From NCBI GenBank assembly GCA_030407315.1, contig JALQPE010002808.1:1-64000 (forward strand): a stretch of DNA of 64,000 nt. Direction: 5' to 3'. Below are positions 63,442 to 64,000 of this stretch, piece by piece. Source of the DNA: Asparagopsis taxiformis. Taxonomy: Eukaryota; Rhodophyta; Florideophyceae; Bonnemaisoniales; Bonnemaisoniaceae. Made by a program: the position numbers and the translations under genes. Each line of letters starts with the position of its first letter. The first letter of the stretch is position 1. The notes beneath the pieces are model-generated. The model was not told the DNA's origin and did not search any database. It saw only the letters and a list, made by a program, of their open reading frames with translations.

Positions 63442-63960
63442 CTAAGCCCCGATCTGAATTGTCCTCGGCTTTGCCGCCTCAGCAACTGGTACTCGAATAA
63501 CCAATACCCCATTCTTCATCTCACTCCAAATACCATCCGAGTTCAATCGCGACCCCAATTTCATCTCAAGACGGTATTCCAGCCCCGGTTCAGAAACAAC
63601 CTCCCCATCTTTCTCTCCTGATGTCTTATCACTCTCCATCTCAGTCTTGTCTTCTGCCGCTGCACCAGTACCACCGCGATTCGGTCGGTATCGCTTCGCA
63701 CTCAGCACAAGCATACGGTCATTTAATTGCAGGGAAACATCCTTCTGCGAAACGCCAGGGATCTCGATCTCGACGCGCGTTTCTTCACTTGTTGCAAAAC
63801 GTGAGTAGGTCGGTTCGATTGTGGGGACAGGGCGCTCATGCTCTGATTTGTGGTGTGTCGAGGTGTTGTCGTCGTGGGATGAGAAGGCGGCGTGAATGAG
63901 GGCTGGGAAGAGGAGGTCGGCTTGGGTGGAGAACATTGTGGGGAATTCGTAGAGCGCCAT
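63442..63960 (-). CDS. Small heat-shock protein (HSP20 / alpha-crystallin), copy 3
   Basis: 172 codons, nearly identical to copy 1 (differences such as Ala for Ser at STQ(A)DL, Asp for Asn at H(D)DN, Arg for His at PN(R)GG, Thr for Ala at K(T)EME and Trp for Ser at GI(W)SE). Same alpha-crystallin core and IQI tail. The preceding 35-40 bp (AACAACAACACCAACA-type) also matches copy 1 in inverted form. The promoter is beyond the window end. The two copies are mirror images around the NB-ARC/TIR locus. Confidence 0.95.
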   Translation of the reverse strand: MALYEFPTMFSTQADLLFPALIHAAFSSHDDNTSTHHKSEHERPVPTIEPTYSRFATSEETRVEIEIPGVSQKDVSLQLNDRMLVLSAKRYRPNRGGTGAAAEDKTEMESDKTSGEKDGEVVSEPGLEYRLEMKLGSRLNSDGIWSEMKNGVLVIRVPVAEAAKPRTIQIGA

Positions 63961-64000
63961 TGGAATTGATTTTGTTGGTGTTGTTGTTATCGTAGTTGAA

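Overview
The window is nuclear DNA of a eukaryote: two tRNA genes with internal promoters, small heat-shock genes with TATA boxes and heat-shock elements, NB-ARC/WD40/TIR proteins, and many LTR retrotransposons. Genes look compact and I see no clear spliceosomal introns. This would fit a red alga (a florideophyte such as Chondrus or Gracilaria), but that is inference. About 52 kb is a transposable-element island; the last ~11 kb is gene territory.

Layout. 0.2-4.4 kb: an inverted-repeat-flanked unit coding for a fused beta-class DNA adenine methyltransferase plus SET-domain protein, broken by one stop and one frameshift. 4.5-10.0 kb: two convergent genes, one split by a -1 frame change exactly on an A_AAA_AAG heptamer, the other a 1013-residue zinc-finger, transposase-like protein. 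10.6-12.1 kb: three blocks of tandem repeats. 12.2-20.1 kb: minus-strand remains of a chromodomain Gypsy family (gag, pol, shared LTR-edge segments), with one solo LTR inside gag. 20.0-23.0 kb: a decayed Copia pol holding two solo LTRs of one family in opposite orientation. 23-26.6 kb: unclear relics and several perfect palindromes.

26.759-52.647 kb: a three-level nest. A degenerate Copia (LTRs about 96% identical, TSD GCAAG) holds Gypsy-A (32,471-51,736; LTRs 362 bp, TSD ATATA), which holds Gypsy-B (34,643-47,900; LTRs 665 bp, TSD GAAAG). LTR divergence agrees with the order of nesting. Gypsy-A has an intact pol and a leader with an array of similar RNA hairpins whose stems covary. Gypsy-B is 13.3 kb, carries a 781-codon antisense ORF with a hydrophobic N terminus, and has a strong plus-strand excess of ACG.

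53.2-64.0 kb: tRNA-Pro(TGG), a decayed oxidoreductase-like fragment, tRNA-Pro(AGG), and three small heat-shock genes, one frameshifted and two nearly identical in inverted orientation. The inverted pair encloses an NB-ARC gene, a frameshift-ridden WD40 tract and a TIR-domain gene, which may be one STAND-type immune/cell-death receptor locus.

All calls were made by reading the sequence; no database search was run. Family names rest on motif recognition.
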